This document shows, one piece after another, positions 16,175 through 25,561 of a DNA stretch of 64,000 nucleotides. The translations under genes were made by a program, and so were the position numbers. Position 1 is the first letter of the stretch; every line of letters starts with the position of its first letter. The notes below the pieces were generated by a model that had not been told where the DNA came from, ran no database searches, and worked only from the letters and a program-made list of their open reading frames with translations. This DNA is from Cohnella silvisoli (GTDB lineage: Bacteria; Bacillota; Bacilli; Paenibacillales; Paenibacillaceae). The DNA lies in the NCBI RefSeq assembly GCF_021190915.1, contig NZ_JAIOAP010000012.1:170662-234661 (forward strand). The letters are read 5' to 3'.

Positions 16175-17257
16175 ATGCGTCGCCTGCTAGCGGCTGTGCT
16201 GATGGCTTCCATAACCCTGCTTGCCCTATCCCGTGCCGGCGCGATATTGCCGGTATTCGCCGAGCCGCTGCCGGAAGAAACAAGAAAGCTATTGGAGCAA
16301 AGCTTGTCCGTGGTTGAACTCGATCGAAATATCGCGCGCATCTCCGCGTTAAAGATTCAAACCCAGGCCGAAATCGAACAAAGCGAACAGCGGCTCGCGG
16401 AGCAAGAGATCGCCATTGCCGTGCAGAAGGAAAAAGCGGGGCGCGTGCTGCGTTCCTATTATATGGGGTACAAGGATTTCTGGCTGTCGTCATTGTTATC
16501 CGCGAATTCGCTGCCCGAGTTGATCCGCGTCTGGGACATGATGGATATGATCGTCCAGTCCGACCATAAGACGATGGATGACTATAAAGTCGGCTACAAA
16601 AAAATTAAAAAAGGCTACGACCAATTGCAGCACGACAAGGACGAGCTTACCGCTGTCGGTCAAGAACTCGTTGCCCAACGCGATCGGATGAGCGACCTGC
16701 AGAAACAATTGGATGCAGGCGTTGCCGCAAGCAGCGATCAGGAAATGCTGCTTCGCTTAATGGATGAATTGCAAGTCTATTGGAACAATGTCGGGTTATA
16801 CGAGGTTAAGCAACATTTCAGGGCGCTTGCGAACGCGATGACGCATTTACCCGAATACATAAAGAAAACGCCCGGCATCGTGCAAACTAGCGGGCTCAAG
16901 GCAAAGCTGACGATATCGGACGAACAGTTAAATGAATTTCTGCGGAGCGAGGATAGCAGGTTTGACAATTTTTCCTTCACATTCGACAACGATCTCTTGA
17001 CGATGGAAGGAAAAAACAGCGATATTCAGGTGAAAATACAAGGTCGGTACACGGTTGAAGATAAGCCTGAAAACGCGATTCGTTTTCACGTGGACACTCT
17101 GATCTTTAATGGGTTGACTTTACCGGATACGACGCGGGCCGATCTGGAGAGGGAGTTCGACTTAGGCTTCTACCCGCAGAAGCTGATCAAATACGTGAAA
17201 GCCCAAAGCGTAGAAATGAATGGCGGTAAATTGATCGTCCAATTAAAGATCGGTTAA
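16175..17257 (+). CDS. Exported coiled-coil protein resembling the N-terminal part of PcsB/CwlO hydrolases
   Basis: A 360-residue protein. The ATG at 16175 is chosen because AAAGGAGG ends 7 bp before it; an ATG six codons earlier overlaps that site. A signal peptide (1-28) is followed by a long coiled coil (about 40-205) with GRVLRSYYMGYKDFWLSSLLSANSLPEL-type sequence, typical of the PcsB/CwlO amphipathic coiled-coil domain that interacts with FtsEX. No NlpC/P60 or CHAP catalytic domain follows; the C-terminal 120 residues form a beta-rich region of unknown fold. It may be a regulator of wall hydrolysis (inference). Confidence 0.7.
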   Translation: MRRLLAAVLMASITLLALSRAGAILPVFAEPLPEETRKLLEQSLSVVELDRNIARISALKIQTQAEIEQSEQRLAEQEIAIAVQKEKAGRVLRSYYMGYKDFWLSSLLSANSLPELIRVWDMMDMIVQSDHKTMDDYKVGYKKIKKGYDQLQHDKDELTAVGQELVAQRDRMSDLQKQLDAGVAASSDQEMLLRLMDELQVYWNNVGLYEVKQHFRALANAMTHLPEYIKKTPGIVQTSGLKAKLTISDEQLNEFLRSEDSRFDNFSFTFDNDLLTMEGKNSDIQVKIQGRYTVEDKPENAIRFHVDTLIFNGLTLPDTTRADLEREFDLGFYPQKLIKYVKAQSVEMNGGKLIVQLKIG

Positions 17258-17276
17258 TCATATTAATGCCGTCGGA

Positions 17277-18581
17277 CTAATCGATCCATTCCTTCTTCCA
17301 GTCGTCTAAAGTAATAACACCTGTCGTAAACTTCCTCCATAAACCGCCCAATTTTTCTAAACGTGCCGCCATATCCGGTCCCATAATCAATGGAGATTGA
17401 TTGGGAAAGGTTTGCCCGTTTCTCCCCGGCAGCAGATTGGATAACCTTCTGTCGTTATCGTAAAGCGTACGGTAGACGGGCAGCAGGTTGCGTTCCTCCA
17501 AATTGTGCAATTGATTAGGGGCATCCGTCATTTCGGCAATCCATTTGTAGGCGGCATCTTCGTCTTCCGTAGTAGAAGATATGCTAAAACTGCTTCCCCT
17601 CGGCCAAACATAGGGAAGCTTCCAGGTTTGGTGGTCAAGCTCGAGCTTAGAGTCAGAGCTTATTCGCGGCTCGGCAACCAATGGCGCGGCTAGCGAATAA
17701 GGGACGATGGCGGCTAACGTTGTCCCCGCTTTCAACGTGCTTGCGGCTTCACTCGCGTTATCAATAAATTTAACGCCTGCTCTTTGTTGGTCTAGAAGAG
17801 TTAAGGCTTGTTCGAATGGGGTCCCTTCCCATGGCTTGCTTCCATCGGTCCACAATCCGTCGCTTCGTTCGCCAACGGCATTTTCCAACCAAGCAAGCAT
17901 CGCTAAAGGATCGTTACGATCTATCGTCAGCCATGAAAAAGCACCTTGCAGTTCCGAGCTCTTAGCCGTCAAAGCGGTCCATTGCTCGATCGTAAGCGGT
18001 AGTGTGACATCTTCTCCAAGCCATCCGTGCAATAAGTCCATATTCCATACGAGTACATAGGGATCCATGTCGCGTGGGACTCCCCACAAGTAACTGCCGT
18101 TCCATTTAAGAGGAGCAATCAAAACATCGAATTGTTCCGTTAGTGCCTTACCGACGAATGCGGCATCGGCGGGAAGCAAATAACCGGAGACGGCGAACTC
18201 CTTTACCCACTCATTGGATAGTAGAATAACATCCGCCAATTCTTCCATTTGCGCTGCTTGTTTATAGGTCGAATAGGCGTGCTGTGGATCGATTCTATGT
18301 AATTCCACCGATATATCCGGGTGTTTGGCTATGAATTCATCATTCTGATCGACGAGCGCCTGGAATTCAGGCTCTTCCATGGCCACTTCCACCGTTAATC
18401 GAGAGATTTCTTCGGCAACAACCGGCTTCGCGGTGGCAAGATCTTCTCCCGAGGGAACGGGGACAATAGGGGTTGAAGGAGAAGGAGCATCAGCCCAAGG
18501 AGATAGGATAACGACCATGATGCAGAGCAATAGGAACACTAAGGCCAATTTACGGCTTGCCACAGCCTTCACCTTTTTCAT
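17277..18581 (-). CDS. Extracellular solute-binding protein (ABC sugar-binding type, family 1)
   Basis: A 434-residue exported protein. The N-terminal hydrophobic segment (about 12-32, ALVFLLLCIMVVILSPWA) has no lipobox cysteine, so it may be membrane-anchored or cleaved. The sequence has the bilobed family 1 pattern: VDQNDEFIAKHPDISVELHRI near 75, VILLSNEWVKEFAVSGYLLPAD at about 135, WGVPRDMDPYVLVWNMDLL at about 165 and PYVWPRGSSFSISSTTEDEDAAYKWIAEM at about 315. No transporter permease or ATPase is adjacent. A GTG start six codons upstream is possible; neither start has a strong ribosome site. Confidence 0.78.
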   Translation of the reverse strand: MKKVKAVASRKLALVFLLLCIMVVILSPWADAPSPSTPIVPVPSGEDLATAKPVVAEEISRLTVEVAMEEPEFQALVDQNDEFIAKHPDISVELHRIDPQHAYSTYKQAAQMEELADVILLSNEWVKEFAVSGYLLPADAAFVGKALTEQFDVLIAPLKWNGSYLWGVPRDMDPYVLVWNMDLLHGWLGEDVTLPLTIEQWTALTAKSSELQGAFSWLTIDRNDPLAMLAWLENAVGERSDGLWTDGSKPWEGTPFEQALTLLDQQRAGVKFIDNASEAASTLKAGTTLAAIVPYSLAAPLVAEPRISSDSKLELDHQTWKLPYVWPRGSSFSISSTTEDEDAAYKWIAEMTDAPNQLHNLEERNLLPVYRTLYDNDRRLSNLLPGRNGQTFPNQSPLIMGPDMAARLEKLGGLWRKFTTGVITLDDWKKEWID

Positions 18582-18700
18582 CGTTAACGTTAACTGCACT
18601 TTATTTATGATAACAGGACGGAGCGAACCTGTCTCGCTTTTTTGGAAAGCGCTTTATCTGTTATGATAATACGACCGAGTAATGAAAGGTTGGAGAACTT

Positions 18701-19198
18701 ATGAAGCTTAAACGAATGTACGGTTTGGACATGAATCTGCCCGATGGCAAGATCCCGGGCTTCTATGCACAGATTGTTAAAGGAATTGCCGAGCGCGCGC
18801 CTTTGTATGACCGTTATAAGGAACTGCTTATTTTCGACTCGGAAGATCATATCCCTGCCGTCTTGAAGCTTCTGGAACATTATCGGGTAACCTCGGAACG
18901 CTGCGATCTCCTGATAGTCCCTTCCGATGGGCTGGAGCAAGGGGCTCTCTATGAGGATTATGCCATCGTCACGCGAAATGAGAACATTTTCCTCGATCTT
19001 GCGCTAACCGCTGCATTCTCTTTGAACGCAGCAAAGCCGGATGCGGAACCCGCACCGGCTTTGGAACAGCTGAAGGAGCATTTGATCGGACAATGGTCGA
19101 ACGACAGCGCTGCGATTTACATCATGGATAGACAGCTCATGGAACTTGCTGAGCGGATTGCAATAGCCTACGGATGCAGCGTGGAATGGCTTTATTAA
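18701..19198 (+). CDS. Hypothetical protein, positional counterpart of YlaL
   Basis: A 165-residue soluble protein that I do not recognise by sequence. It begins MKLKRMYGLDMNLPD and has mixed alpha/beta character with the segment CDLLIVPSDGLEQGALYEDYAIVTRNENIF in the middle. GAAAGGTTGGAG precedes the ATG. It is convergent with phoH (ylaK counterpart) and follows the order ylaH...ylaJ-ylaK-ylaL of B. subtilis, so it occupies the ylaL position; homology to YlaL is not shown here. Confidence 0.65.
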   Translation: MKLKRMYGLDMNLPDGKIPGFYAQIVKGIAERAPLYDRYKELLIFDSEDHIPAVLKLLEHYRVTSERCDLLIVPSDGLEQGALYEDYAIVTRNENIFLDLALTAAFSLNAAKPDAEPAPALEQLKEHLIGQWSNDSAAIYIMDRQLMELAERIAIAYGCSVEWLY

Positions 19199-19216
19199 AC
19201 ATTGACGAAACCATTC

Positions 19217-20548
19217 TTACAGCCTTTCCGTTGCCAATTGGGCTAAGCGCGAACGTTCTCCTTTCTCCAAGGTGACATGACCGCTAATGCCTTCTTCCTT
19301 GAAGCGCTCAACCAAATACGTAAGACCATTGCTCTGGGAATCCAGATAAGGGTGATCGATCTGCTCCGGATCGCCCAGCAGCACGATTTTACTGTTCTCC
19401 CCCACCCTGGAGACGATCGTTTTCACTTCGTGTTTGCTCAAATTTTGCGCTTCGTCAATAATAATAAACTGGCCAGGAATAGAGCGGCCGCGAATATAAG
19501 TGAGAGCCTCAACCTGAATGCTTCCCATCCCCATTAATATTTTGTCGAGATCGCCCGATTTTTTCGTATCGAACAGAAATTCCAAATTGTCGTAAATGGG
19601 CTGCATCCACGGACGCAGCTTTTCTTCTTTTTCCCCCGGCAAATAACCGATATCCTTTCCCATTGGAACGACGGGACGAGCGATCAGCAGCTTCTTGAAC
19701 TTGTGCTCATCTTCCACCTTCATCAGACCAGCCGCAAGGGTTATGAGCGTCTTCCCGGTCCCCGCACGGCCCGTTAGCGTCACCAATGGAATGTCGTCGT
19801 TCAGAAGCAGTTCCAGAGCCATCCTCTGTTGCGCGTTGCGTGCCGTAATTCCCCATATGGGATCATTGCTCATGTGCAGCGGCTCTAGTCGCTGTCCATC
19901 CGAGGTCACCTTGAGAAGCGCCGATTTGGACGTGCCGAGCTCATCGCGCAGGATTACGAATTCATTCGGATTCAAGGTTACTTTAATGCCAAGCTGATTC
20001 ACGCCCAAAACCCGGGTGGAATAAAATTCATCGATTACCGAAGGGTGAACGTGCAACGTCAGATGTCCGGTGTATTGGTCCGAGACCGATGCGGTCTGAT
20101 CCGACAGGTAATCCTGGGCGGTAATTCCAAGCACGTCCGCCTTGACCCTAACGAGCACGTCTTTGCTGACGATAATGACGGGGCGAGGATCGACGCTCTC
20201 CTGTTCTTCCATATGGTAATTCAACGCCACCGCGAGTATCCGGTTATCGTTAGTCATTTCCCCGAACAATTCCTGCACTCTCACAAAGCGGCGATGATTC
20301 ATTTCCACCTTTAGTAATCCCCCATTGGGCAACGTCACGCCATTGTGAAGCTGTCCAATCGCTCTCATGCTGTCAAGCTCTCGCGAAATATTGCGGGCAT
20401 TTCTCCCGATTTCGTCGGCGAGCCGTTTTTTGGAATCGATTTCTTCCAAGACTACGGAGGGAATAATGACTTCATTGTCGTCAAAAGCGAACAACGAGAG
20501 CGGATCATGCAATAAAACATTTGTATCGAGCACGTAAATTTTGCGCAT
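19217..20548 (-). CDS. PhoH family ATPase with N-terminal PIN domain (PhoH2 / YlaK type)
   Basis: A 443-residue two-domain protein. Residues 1-145 form a PIN-type RNase domain (IYVLDTNVLLHDP, VVLEEIDSKK, RILAVALN with acidic residues in place). Residues about 220-443 form the PhoH P-loop ATPase with Walker A GRAGTGKT at about 262, RPVVPMGKDIGYLPGE at about 291 and Walker B FIIIDEAQNLSKHE at about 362. PhoH2 proteins have reported RNA helicase and RNase activity. Convergent with the YlaL-position gene and divergent from ylaJ. Confidence 0.92.
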   Translation of the reverse strand: MRKIYVLDTNVLLHDPLSLFAFDDNEVIIPSVVLEEIDSKKRLADEIGRNARNISRELDSMRAIGQLHNGVTLPNGGLLKVEMNHRRFVRVQELFGEMTNDNRILAVALNYHMEEQESVDPRPVIIVSKDVLVRVKADVLGITAQDYLSDQTASVSDQYTGHLTLHVHPSVIDEFYSTRVLGVNQLGIKVTLNPNEFVILRDELGTSKSALLKVTSDGQRLEPLHMSNDPIWGITARNAQQRMALELLLNDDIPLVTLTGRAGTGKTLITLAAGLMKVEDEHKFKKLLIARPVVPMGKDIGYLPGEKEEKLRPWMQPIYDNLEFLFDTKKSGDLDKILMGMGSIQVEALTYIRGRSIPGQFIIIDEAQNLSKHEVKTIVSRVGENSKIVLLGDPEQIDHPYLDSQSNGLTYLVERFKEEGISGHVTLEKGERSRLAQLATERL

Positions 20549-20747
20549 AAGGTGTTCCCTCCCGTTTCGGCCTTCAGGCTGGTTATGTCATAATGGCACA
20601 TCGATTTCTCTAAAGCGATCTTACATAGCGAACGGATGACAGGGAACAATAAAACCAATGAACGTTTTCTCCTGCGGCGGCCGGGCGTACTCATATGCAG
20701 CTCCTCGGCTAATGCGGGCATCCCTCCAGAATAAGGTGGTGAACATC

Positions 20748-21308
20748 TTGAAGCTCTATAAAATGATCGCTTACGGAGCCGCGCTGCTAATGCTGCTGAC
20801 TTTGGCTTTGGGCTCCGCAGGCTGTGGTAAAAAAAATCAAGCAACGCCGGCGCCTTCGGTTAATCGACTAACGGCGCAAGCCTCGAATGGGGTTTCCAAA
20901 GCCATCGGCAATCCGAAGCAGGTTGCGGCACACCTGGAATCGCTGGCTCGCGGCATTAAAGGCGTAAAAGGCGCCAACTGCGTCGTATTCGGTAAGTACG
21001 CGATCGTAGGAATCGATGTCGACGAGAAAATGGAACGGTCTCGAGTCGGTACGATTAAATACTCGGTTGCCGAAGCCTTTCGTAAAGATCCTTACGGGGT
21101 CAATGCCGTCGTTACTGCGGACATCGACCTTGCCCAGCGAATTCGAGAAATTAGAGCCGACGTCAAACACGGCCGCCCGCTCGCCGGTTTTGCCGAAGAG
21201 CTTTCCGACATCGTCGGACGAGTCATCCCGCAAATCCCGCGCAACATCATCCCGCCGAAAACCCCGGAAAATACGGGGACCAGCACCTTGAATAAGCTTA
21301 AAAAGTGA
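20748..21308 (+). CDS. ylaJ: YhcN/YlaJ family sporulation lipoprotein
   Basis: A 186-residue lipoprotein. The TTG at 20748 is preferred because AAGGTGG lies 8 bp upstream; the frame runs 30 codons further up without a ribosome site, and an ATG at 20763 is a second option. The signal peptide ends in the lipobox SAGC (cysteine about 25). The YhcN/YlaJ domain follows, including HLESLARGIKGVKGANCVVFGKYAIVGIDVD at about 65-95. Homologues sit in the forespore membrane or coat and affect germination or outgrowth. Position next to phoH matches B. subtilis ylaJ-ylaK. Confidence 0.88.
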   Translation: MKLYKMIAYGAALLMLLTLALGSAGCGKKNQATPAPSVNRLTAQASNGVSKAIGNPKQVAAHLESLARGIKGVKGANCVVFGKYAIVGIDVDEKMERSRVGTIKYSVAEAFRKDPYGVNAVVTADIDLAQRIREIRADVKHGRPLAGFAEELSDIVGRVIPQIPRNIIPPKTPENTGTSTLNKLKK

Positions 21309-21310
21309 CA

Positions 21311-21341
21311 AAAAGCCCAGTGAAAATTCACTGGGCTTTCT
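21311..21341. terminator. Bidirectional terminator overlapping a stop codon
   Basis: AAAGCCCAGTGAA and TTCACTGGGCTTT form a perfect stem between two convergent genes. On the minus strand the first arm contains the last codons and TGA stop of the flavin-binding protein gene. Confidence 0.85.
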
Positions 21342-21783
21342 TCATCGCTTCGAACACTTGGTTATCCAAGCGGTCTGCTGCTCTTTTATCATAAGTTTTC
21401 TCAACCTCGGGCAGCACGGACAGACGAGCGCCATAGAACATGGCATCCCGGACCGTTTCTATCTCGAGATCAACGCATGCAAGCGGGAACGGAACGCCTT
21501 CCAGATGGTCGGTTACGATACGGGCTTGCCCATATACGGCATGCACGCTCCCCCCGCCGAACAGCGTAACGCTAACATCGGGACGCTCTTTCAAATTCGT
21601 AATTAACCGTGATCGGCCGTCTAAAGAAAAGCGAAGCCGATTCACGTCAATCGCAAAGATCCATGAGATCGCACTGGAGGTCGGACTGCCGCTTTCGGCA
21701 TCTACGGTATGCAGAAGAACAAAATTCATCGTCTGAAGTTGCGTGTAAAGAGCTTCGGTAAGAGCGGTATTCGTTTCTGTCAT
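21328..21783 (-). CDS. Pyridoxamine 5'-phosphate oxidase-like flavin-binding protein
   Basis: A 151-residue split-barrel flavin-binding protein. The N-terminal pattern FVLLHTVDAESGSPTSSAISW and RFSLDGRSRLITNLKERPDVSVTLFGGG followed by YAVYGQARIV-like sequence is typical of small PNPOx-like proteins that bind FMN or F420. It is too short and divergent to be PdxH. The substrate is unknown. It lies 74 bp downstream of the LCP gene on the same strand. Confidence 0.85.
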   Translation of the reverse strand: MTETNTALTEALYTQLQTMNFVLLHTVDAESGSPTSSAISWIFAIDVNRLRFSLDGRSRLITNLKERPDVSVTLFGGGSVHAVYGQARIVTDHLEGVPFPLACVDLEIETVRDAMFYGARLSVLPEVEKTYDKRAADRLDNQVFEAMKKAQ

Positions 21784-21857
21784 CCGCAGCCCTCCTTACT
21801 GGAATTTCTGGCTCCATTATAACATAAGCAAAACCAGTTTCCAACGGACAAAGGGAG

Positions 21858-22952
21858 TTATTCGGAAGCGGGAGCTGAGCTTTCAGGCACAGTCGCCGGA
21901 CGTCCGTCGGGCAATAATTCTTCTGTTAGAGCTTGCTTCGCCTCTTTCAGTTTTTCTTCTTCTAAGTATACATACGGGCTTCTCCAAGTGCCTGCCAAAG
22001 GAATGAACCGGATGCTCGAGCGGTTGATGTGAAAATACGTTTTGATCATATTCTCGATCTGCGCGCTAGGAATATCCGTTCTCATATTATCGCCGACCGC
22101 ATTCAAGATCCCGTCGACTTTCGTGACGCTGCTGAAGGACTTCATTCGATCCGCAATGGCTCCAAGCACTTGGCTTTGTCTTTCATTACGCTCGAAATCG
22201 CTTGATTCGGCCGTTCCGCGGTTGGATTTCCGGTATCGGACGAATCCCAGCGCCTGTTCGCCGTCAAGCTCTCGCTCGCCTTTCTCCAGGTCGATGTTCG
22301 TACCGTCTACCGTGTCGACATATCGCATATCTTTGTCTACGGTTACGTTTACCCCGCCTAAAGCATCTACGACATCTACGAATCCTTTAAAATCAATGAC
22401 AGCCGTGTAATCGATTTTGATATTGAAAAATTCGGCCAGCATCTCTCGGGTTTTGTCCCGTGCGTAAGCCGGAATTTGGTCGCCTTCAAGCTTCTCTTTG
22501 TTACGGGCGTTCGTATAGAAAGCCGCGTAATAGGCATTAGCCTTATGTTTCTTGTAGCCATCCATGTTCAGGTCGCTGTCGCGGGGAATGGAGACGACCG
22601 TCGCTGTTTTGGTTTTCGGATTAAAGGCCGCTACCATCATTACGTCGGTATTCATGCTCCCCGTCTCGCTGCGGGTATCAAGGCCGAGCAGTACAAGAGC
22701 TATCGGTTTAACCTGTGCGCGTTCTTCCTTAGGAATGGCGCTATGCTGAGGATTCTGATCGGAAATTTTCTCCAGGTTTTTCTTGCCTACGAAATATAAG
22801 TATCCCGCATAAATCGCAAGTGCCACAATGATGAGCGCCAGCAAAATGAATATTGCCCGCCCCCAGCGGAACCTCCGACCGGGAGGTTTAGATGCTTTAG
22901 GTGGTGAGTTGCGGCTGCTCGTACGCGATGGCATCGGTGTATCCTGACTCAA
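21858..22952 (-). CDS. LytR-CpsA-Psr (LCP) family wall-polymer transferase
   Basis: A 364-residue membrane-anchored enzyme of the type that transfers teichoic acids or other glycopolymers to peptidoglycan. A basic cytoplasmic tail and one membrane segment (about 28-52) precede the LCP domain (about 80-310), which shows ALVLLGLDTR, TDVMMVAAFNPKTKTATVVSIPRDSDL, FVDVVDALGGVNV and GFVRYRKSN with the lipid-phosphate-binding Arg residues. The start is TTG at 22952, with GAGGAGG 8 bp upstream, and it overlaps the preceding stop as TTGA. The first gene downstream of it is the flavin-binding protein. Confidence 0.93.
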   Translation of the reverse strand: MSQDTPMPSRTSSRNSPPKASKPPGRRFRWGRAIFILLALIIVALAIYAGYLYFVGKKNLEKISDQNPQHSAIPKEERAQVKPIALVLLGLDTRSETGSMNTDVMMVAAFNPKTKTATVVSIPRDSDLNMDGYKKHKANAYYAAFYTNARNKEKLEGDQIPAYARDKTREMLAEFFNIKIDYTAVIDFKGFVDVVDALGGVNVTVDKDMRYVDTVDGTNIDLEKGERELDGEQALGFVRYRKSNRGTAESSDFERNERQSQVLGAIADRMKSFSSVTKVDGILNAVGDNMRTDIPSAQIENMIKTYFHINRSSIRFIPLAGTWRSPYVYLEEEKLKEAKQALTEELLPDGRPATVPESSAPASE

Positions 22953-23263
22953 ACCATTTCCTCCTCATCCTCTGTGTCGGAATCGTCATCCGTGCGTTCC
23001 GAGTGTCCGAACATATCCCGGTTTAATTGCTCCACGGCTTCCCGATCAAACCATACGGTACGAGTGGAACCGTCGGTCTTGGCATAGGTTACGTATACTT
23101 TGCCGGCTTCCTCCGATCTTACATCAAATGACGCCAAATCGTGGTCTTCCGACAAAATTTGCGCAAAAAAGAGAAGTGTTTCCCTCGCCGCCCCGTCGTC
23201 GGGGCGGGCGGAGGAAACCCACTTCATCTGCAACCAGTAAAACAACGCATCCATTAAAGGCAC
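22949..23263 (-). CDS. Hypothetical acidic protein, coupled to the LCP gene
   Basis: A 104-residue protein of no family I recognise. The N-terminal half looks globular (MDALFYWLQMKWVSSARPDDG then LLFFAQILSEDHDLASFDV), followed by a strand-like VYVTYAKTDGSTRTVWFDREA and a very acidic tail (Asp/Glu run from about 90). Its stop codon overlaps the LCP TTG start, so the two are translationally coupled; a role with the LCP enzyme is possible but unproven. Confidence 0.65.
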   Translation of the reverse strand: MPLMDALFYWLQMKWVSSARPDDGAARETLLFFAQILSEDHDLASFDVRSEEAGKVYVTYAKTDGSTRTVWFDREAVEQLNRDMFGHSERTDDDSDTEDEEEMV

Positions 23264-23330
23264 GGCCGTTTCCCCTCTCCAAGTAAACCGGCTTCACCGC
23301 CCATAGGACGGTTGCAGACGTTAGTATCGC

Positions 23331-23648
23331 TTATTGCGGATCGGCGGAATTCACGGAAGACGAGCCTCCGCCCTTCCCGTTGCGGTATGCTTTGCGTTTA
23401 TCGTAGAACTGGCGCATCCGAAGCAGCGCCATCATTCCGACTGCGACAGCCATGCACTGGATAATCGGCAATTTATCAAGCTGCAATAGCAGCAAGATCA
23501 AGCAGCCGACCGCCAAAAACAAGTGCACGAGAATCTCTTTCAGGATAGGAAGCCTCCCCGTCCTGAAAACGGCGTTAAAAATATAAATCGTAAAGGCGAC
23601 AATGAGCAGATAGGAAATGACGCTGTGATCATGGAACCACTGCTGCAT
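23331..23648 (-). CDS. ylaH: YlaH-like family membrane protein
   Basis: A 105-residue protein with three membrane segments (about 10-28, 35-58 and 62-80) and a basic, Gly/Ser-rich tail. Sequence and placement 21 bp downstream of typA match YlaH, which follows typA (ylaG) in B. subtilis. Function unknown. Confidence 0.85.
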   Translation of the reverse strand: MQQWFHDHSVISYLLIVAFTIYIFNAVFRTGRLPILKEILVHLFLAVGCLILLLLQLDKLPIIQCMAVAVGMMALLRMRQFYDKRKAYRNGKGGGSSSVNSADPQ

Positions 23649-23669
23649 AGAAAACCCTCCAAATTCCGA

Positions 23670-25520
23670 TTAGACTCCGGCTTCAGCCGTACGACGCTGC
23701 TTCTCGGAACGCTCGCGCTCGCTCTTGTTCAGAACTTTCTTGCGAAGGCGAATCCCTTTAGGAGTAATCTCGCACAGTTCATCATCGTTCAAATATTCCA
23801 GAGCTTCCTCAAGGGACATAAGACGCGGCGACTTCAGCTTAACAGTCTCTTCTTTGTTGGCGGTGCGAATGTTGTTCAAAGCTTTTTCCTTACAAATATT
23901 AACGATGATGTCGGTATCGCGAGTATGCTCGCCGACGATCATTCCTTCGTATACGTCTACACCCGGCTCAAGGAACAGTATGCCGCGATCTTCGACGGAC
24001 ATCATGCCATACGTTGTCGTTCTACCCGTTTCACTTGCAATTAGAACCCCTTGGTGACGTCCGCCGACTTGACCGGCCATCATCGGTCCGTAGCTGTCGA
24101 ACGCATGGTTCATGACTCCGTAACCGCGAGTTAACGTCAGGAAGTTCGTCCGGTATCCGATCAGCCCGCGCGCAGGAATAAGGAACTCTAGACGCACTTG
24201 GCCCGTACCGTTGTTGATCATGTTGACCATTTCCGCTTTACGCGTTCCAAGGCTCTCCATAACGGCGCCCATGCTCTCTTCCGGAACATCGATAAGCAAA
24301 CGTTCGATCGGCTCGCTCTTCACGCCGTCGATCATCTTAAGAATAACTTCCGGCTTGGACACTTGAATTTCGAAACCTTCGCGGCGCATATTCTCGATGA
24401 GAATACCCAAATGCAATTCTCCGCGTCCGCTAACGACGAATGCGTCGGGGCTATCGGTTTCGTCAACTCGCAAGCTAACGTCTGTCTCGATTTCCTTAAA
24501 CAAACGCTCGCGCAGTTTACGAGAAGTTACCCATTTGCCTTCGCGGCCAACGAACGGGCTATTGTTAACGAGGAACGTCATTTGCAATGTCGGCTCATCA
24601 ATAGCGAGTACAGGCAATGCTTCCGGATTAGCAGGATCCGCGATCGTTTCCCCGATATTGATCTCTTTCAGACCGGCGATCGCGACGATATCGCCTGCAG
24701 CCGCTTCTTCGATTTCGATCCGCTTCAGCCCTTGGAAACCGAATAGCTTCTCGATACGCGCTTGTTTAACCTGACCTTCGCGGTTAATAACCGCAACGAC
24801 TTGGCCTTGGGCAATACGTCCGCGATTGACGCGGCCGATTGCGATACGGCCCATATATTCGTTATAGTCCAGCAATGTAACCAAAAATTGCAATGGCTCG
24901 TCCGGGTTCTCTTTAGGAGATGGAATATGCTGAAGAATCATTTCGTACAAAGGTTCCATCGTAGCCTGCAAATCATCAGGCGTATTGCCTGCGATTCCGT
25001 TTAATGCGGAAGCATATACAACCGGGAATTCCAATTGTTCATCCGAAGCTTCAAGCTCGATGAACAATTCAAGCACTTCGTCTACGACTTCGGCGGGACG
25101 CGCAGCCGGACGGTCGATTTTGTTTAATACGACTACCGGCGTCAAGCCTTGCTGCAACGCTTTGCGCAGCACGAATTTCGTTTGCGGCATACATCCTTCA
25201 AACGCATCGACGACAAGCAGAACGCCATCAACCATTTTCATAATACGTTCAACTTCACCGCCGAAGTCGGCATGACCAGGCGTATCAACGATGTTGATCA
25301 AATTGTCTTTGTAATTGACGGCTGTGTTCTTAGCCAAGATGGTAATTCCACGCTCACGCTCAAGGTCATTGGAATCCATCGCGCGATCTTGAAGCTGTTC
25401 GTTCTCGCGGAATGTTCCGGACTGACGCAGCAATTGGTCAACTAAGGTTGTTTTACCATGGTCAACGTGGGCGATGATAGCGATATTGCGAATACGGTCT
25501 CTTGAATGCATAACTTCCAC
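23670..25520 (-). CDS. typA: Ribosome-associated translational GTPase TypA/BipA
   Basis: A 616-residue translational GTPase of the elongation-factor G superfamily, normal length. The G1 motif AHVDHGKTTLVDQL at about residue 17, G3 DTPGHADFGGEVERI at about 78 and G4 NKID at about 132 are intact. The BipA-specific C-terminal segment RGLIGYRTNFLTLTRGYGVMNHAFDSYGP at about 440-470 is present. The protein binds 70S ribosomes and supports ribosome assembly and growth under stress or cold. It heads a transcript continuing into ylaH; a terminator lies upstream of it. Confidence 0.97.
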   Translation of the reverse strand: MEVMHSRDRIRNIAIIAHVDHGKTTLVDQLLRQSGTFRENEQLQDRAMDSNDLERERGITILAKNTAVNYKDNLINIVDTPGHADFGGEVERIMKMVDGVLLVVDAFEGCMPQTKFVLRKALQQGLTPVVVLNKIDRPAARPAEVVDEVLELFIELEASDEQLEFPVVYASALNGIAGNTPDDLQATMEPLYEMILQHIPSPKENPDEPLQFLVTLLDYNEYMGRIAIGRVNRGRIAQGQVVAVINREGQVKQARIEKLFGFQGLKRIEIEEAAAGDIVAIAGLKEINIGETIADPANPEALPVLAIDEPTLQMTFLVNNSPFVGREGKWVTSRKLRERLFKEIETDVSLRVDETDSPDAFVVSGRGELHLGILIENMRREGFEIQVSKPEVILKMIDGVKSEPIERLLIDVPEESMGAVMESLGTRKAEMVNMINNGTGQVRLEFLIPARGLIGYRTNFLTLTRGYGVMNHAFDSYGPMMAGQVGGRHQGVLIASETGRTTTYGMMSVEDRGILFLEPGVDVYEGMIVGEHTRDTDIIVNICKEKALNNIRTANKEETVKLKSPRLMSLEEALEYLNDDELCEITPKGIRLRKKVLNKSERERSEKQRRTAEAGV

Positions 25521-25561
25521 TCCTCATTTATCTCTGATCCCCTATAGGGTTCTCTAAATCC

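Noticed and set aside
24198..24746. 182-codon plus-strand frame within typA
   Set aside because: It is a shadow of the typA coding frame with no independent evidence.
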